A stretch of DNA of 64,000 nucleotides from Vogesella margarita (GTDB lineage: Bacteria; Pseudomonadota; Gammaproteobacteria; Burkholderiales; Chromobacteriaceae). Within the stretch, counting starts at the first letter, position 1. The number at the start of each line of letters is the position of its first letter. The notes beneath the pieces were generated by a model, which saw only the letters and a list, made by a program, of their open reading frames with translations, had not been told where the DNA came from and searched no databases. Of the stretch, positions 63,216-64,000 are shown one piece after another. Location: positions 372,001 to 436,000 of the forward strand of contig NZ_JAQQLE010000001.1 in NCBI RefSeq assembly GCF_028548475.1, written 5' to 3'. The translations under genes and the position numbers were made by a program.

Positions 63216-63723
63216 GGTCGAACTGCAAGCAACCGCGCCGGCGACGGCGCTGCGTGACAGCCTGAAGTGGTTCGTGCTGGCGCTGCTGATCATCGTGATC
63301 GACCAGCTCAGCAAGATCCACTTCAACTCCACCTACCAGTTCGGCGAGTACCGCGCGGTGATCCCGGGTTATTTCGGCTTCACCCTGCTGTACAACCCGG
63401 GCGCGGCGTTCAGCTTTCTCGCCGATGCCGGCGGCTGGCAGAGGTTCTTCTTCACCGCGCTGGCCTTCGCCGTCTCCGGCTGGCTGGGCTGGCAGATGGT
63501 GAAAGGGCGCTTCAGCACGGTGATGAGCCTGGCGGCCTCGTTCATCATCGGCGGTGCGCTGGGCAATGTGATCGACCGCCTGCTGCACGGCCACGTCATC
63601 GATTTCATCCAGGTGCACTACTACGACAGCTGGTACTACCCGGCCTTCAACCTGGCCGACAGCTTCATCTGCGTCGGTGCCGTGCTGATGGTGATCGACA
63701 GCTTCCGCCACCCGCAACCATGA
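63202..63723 (+). CDS. lspA: Prolipoprotein signal peptidase
   Basis: Aspartic membrane protease that cleaves lipoprotein signal peptides. Four helices are visible. The catalytic aspartates are in NVIDRLLHG and [11 protein letters not shown], and the early signature is VIDQLSK with [13 protein letters not shown] choose the GTG at 63202, preceded by AGGTGAGG, giving 173 aa with a 14-base overlap with ileS. An ATG at 63184 is the alternative, without a ribosome-binding site. Confidence 0.94.
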   Translation: MSTPEVELQATAPATALRDSLKWFVLALLIIVIDQLSKIHFNSTYQFGEYRAVIPGYFGFTLLYNPGAAFSFLADAGGWQRFFFTALAFAVSGWLGWQMVKGRFSTVMSLAASFIIGGALGNVIDRLLHGHVIDFIQVHYYDSWYYPAFNLADSFICVGAVLMVIDSFRHPQP

Positions 63724-63730
63724 CGACAAC

Positions 63731-63754
63731 GTTGGCCGCAGCCTTGCGGCCAAC
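63731..63754. repeat. Inverted pair of GTTGGCCGCA motif (stem-loop)
   Basis: Arms GTTGGCCGCA (63731-63740) and TGCGGCCAAC (63745-63754), loop GCCT, followed by CTTTT. Lies between lspA and ispH and could act as a weak terminator. Confidence 0.92.
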
Positions 63755-63779
63755 CTTTTAGCTACTGAAGGATACCCCG

Positions 63780-64000
63780 ATGACGAAGACCATCATGCTG
63801 GCCAACCCGCGCGGTTTCTGCGCCGGCGTCGACCGTGCCATCGCCATCGTCGAGCGCGCGCTGGAAATCTACGGCGCCCCGATCTATGTGCGCCACGAGG
63901 TAGTGCACAACCGCTTCGTGGTCGACAACCTGCGCGACAAGGGCGCCATCTTCATCGAGGAGCTGCAGGACGTGCCGCCCGGCGCCACCCTGATCTACTC
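63780..64000 (+). CDS. ispH: 4-hydroxy-3-methylbut-2-enyl diphosphate reductase, 5' end
   Basis: Last step of the MEP isoprenoid pathway, an Fe-S enzyme. Only the first 73 residues are in the window. The start [21 protein letters not shown] is diagnostic; the first cluster cysteine is C14, and [22 protein letters not shown] follows, with the conserved EVVHN histidine. It is the last gene of ribF-ileS-lspA-ispH. Confidence 0.95.
   Translation, partial: MTKTIMLANPRGFCAGVDRAIAIVERALEIYGAPIYVRHEVVHNRFVVDNLRDKGAIFIEELQDVPPGATLIY

Overview
The window is chromosomal DNA from a GC-rich betaproteobacterium. Gene content and order point to Neisseriales, and most likely the Chromobacteriaceae (Vogesella/Chromobacterium-like). 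The markers are the ubiE-ubiJ-ubiB block, the mdh/gntR/sdhCDAB-sdhE-gltA-sucAB-lpdA-sucCD block, an RmpM-like OmpA protein, and a CysB/CysH/CysI sulfate block. This placement is inference; no 16S or other diagnostic RNA gene is present. Almost everything is core metabolism, with few signs of mobile DNA.

Layout: 1-3.9 kb, end of a DUF971 gene, then ubiE, a VanY-like peptidase, an SMR transporter, ubiJ and ubiB. 4-5.1 kb, AhpD-like, GlpM and Mth938-like genes. 5.2-9.7 kb, alaA, hom, a small secreted protein and thrC. 9.8-11.3 kb, flagellar flgA, flgM and flgN with a sigma-28 promoter. 11.4-18.2 kb, CobD-like, RhlE, AlaX, two RluA-type pseudouridine synthases and two exonuclease proteins. 18.5-21.7 kb, an enlarged class A penicillin-binding protein. 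22.3-26.1 kb (minus strand), lysS, prfB with its programmed frameshift, and mdh. 26.2-40 kb, a GntR regulator and almost the whole TCA cycle. 40.1-42 kb, a LysR gene followed by three tandem structured RNA genes. 42-45.3 kb, a MerR/P-type ATPase metal-efflux pair. 45.3-52.8 kb, an ABC exporter, YciA, a GNAT protein, scpA and scpB (separated by an AT-rich foreign gene and ynfA), rluB and greB. 52.8-58.5 kb, MarR/aminotransferase, then cysB, cysH, cysI and DUF934. 58.7-64 kb, ompA, ribF, ileS, lspA and the start of ispH.

Two things stand out. First, between the LysR gene and the MerR gene lie three near-identical direct repeats of 337-340 bp. Each carries two ATTC-N7-GAAT dyads at the -65 and -34 positions typical of LysR sites, a TATACT -10 box, a multi-stem RNA of about 250 nt and an intrinsic terminator. 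Differences between copies preserve base pairing, including one full compensatory change. An unpaired, fully conserved segment is complementary to the sdhC ribosome-binding site and to a stretch of cysH. Second, the decamer GTTGGCCGCA occurs about 38 times by eye on the two strands, where composition predicts fewer than one. It lies both inside genes and as intergenic inverted pairs, which is the distribution of a DNA uptake sequence, but its sequence is unlike the Neisseriaceae DUS.
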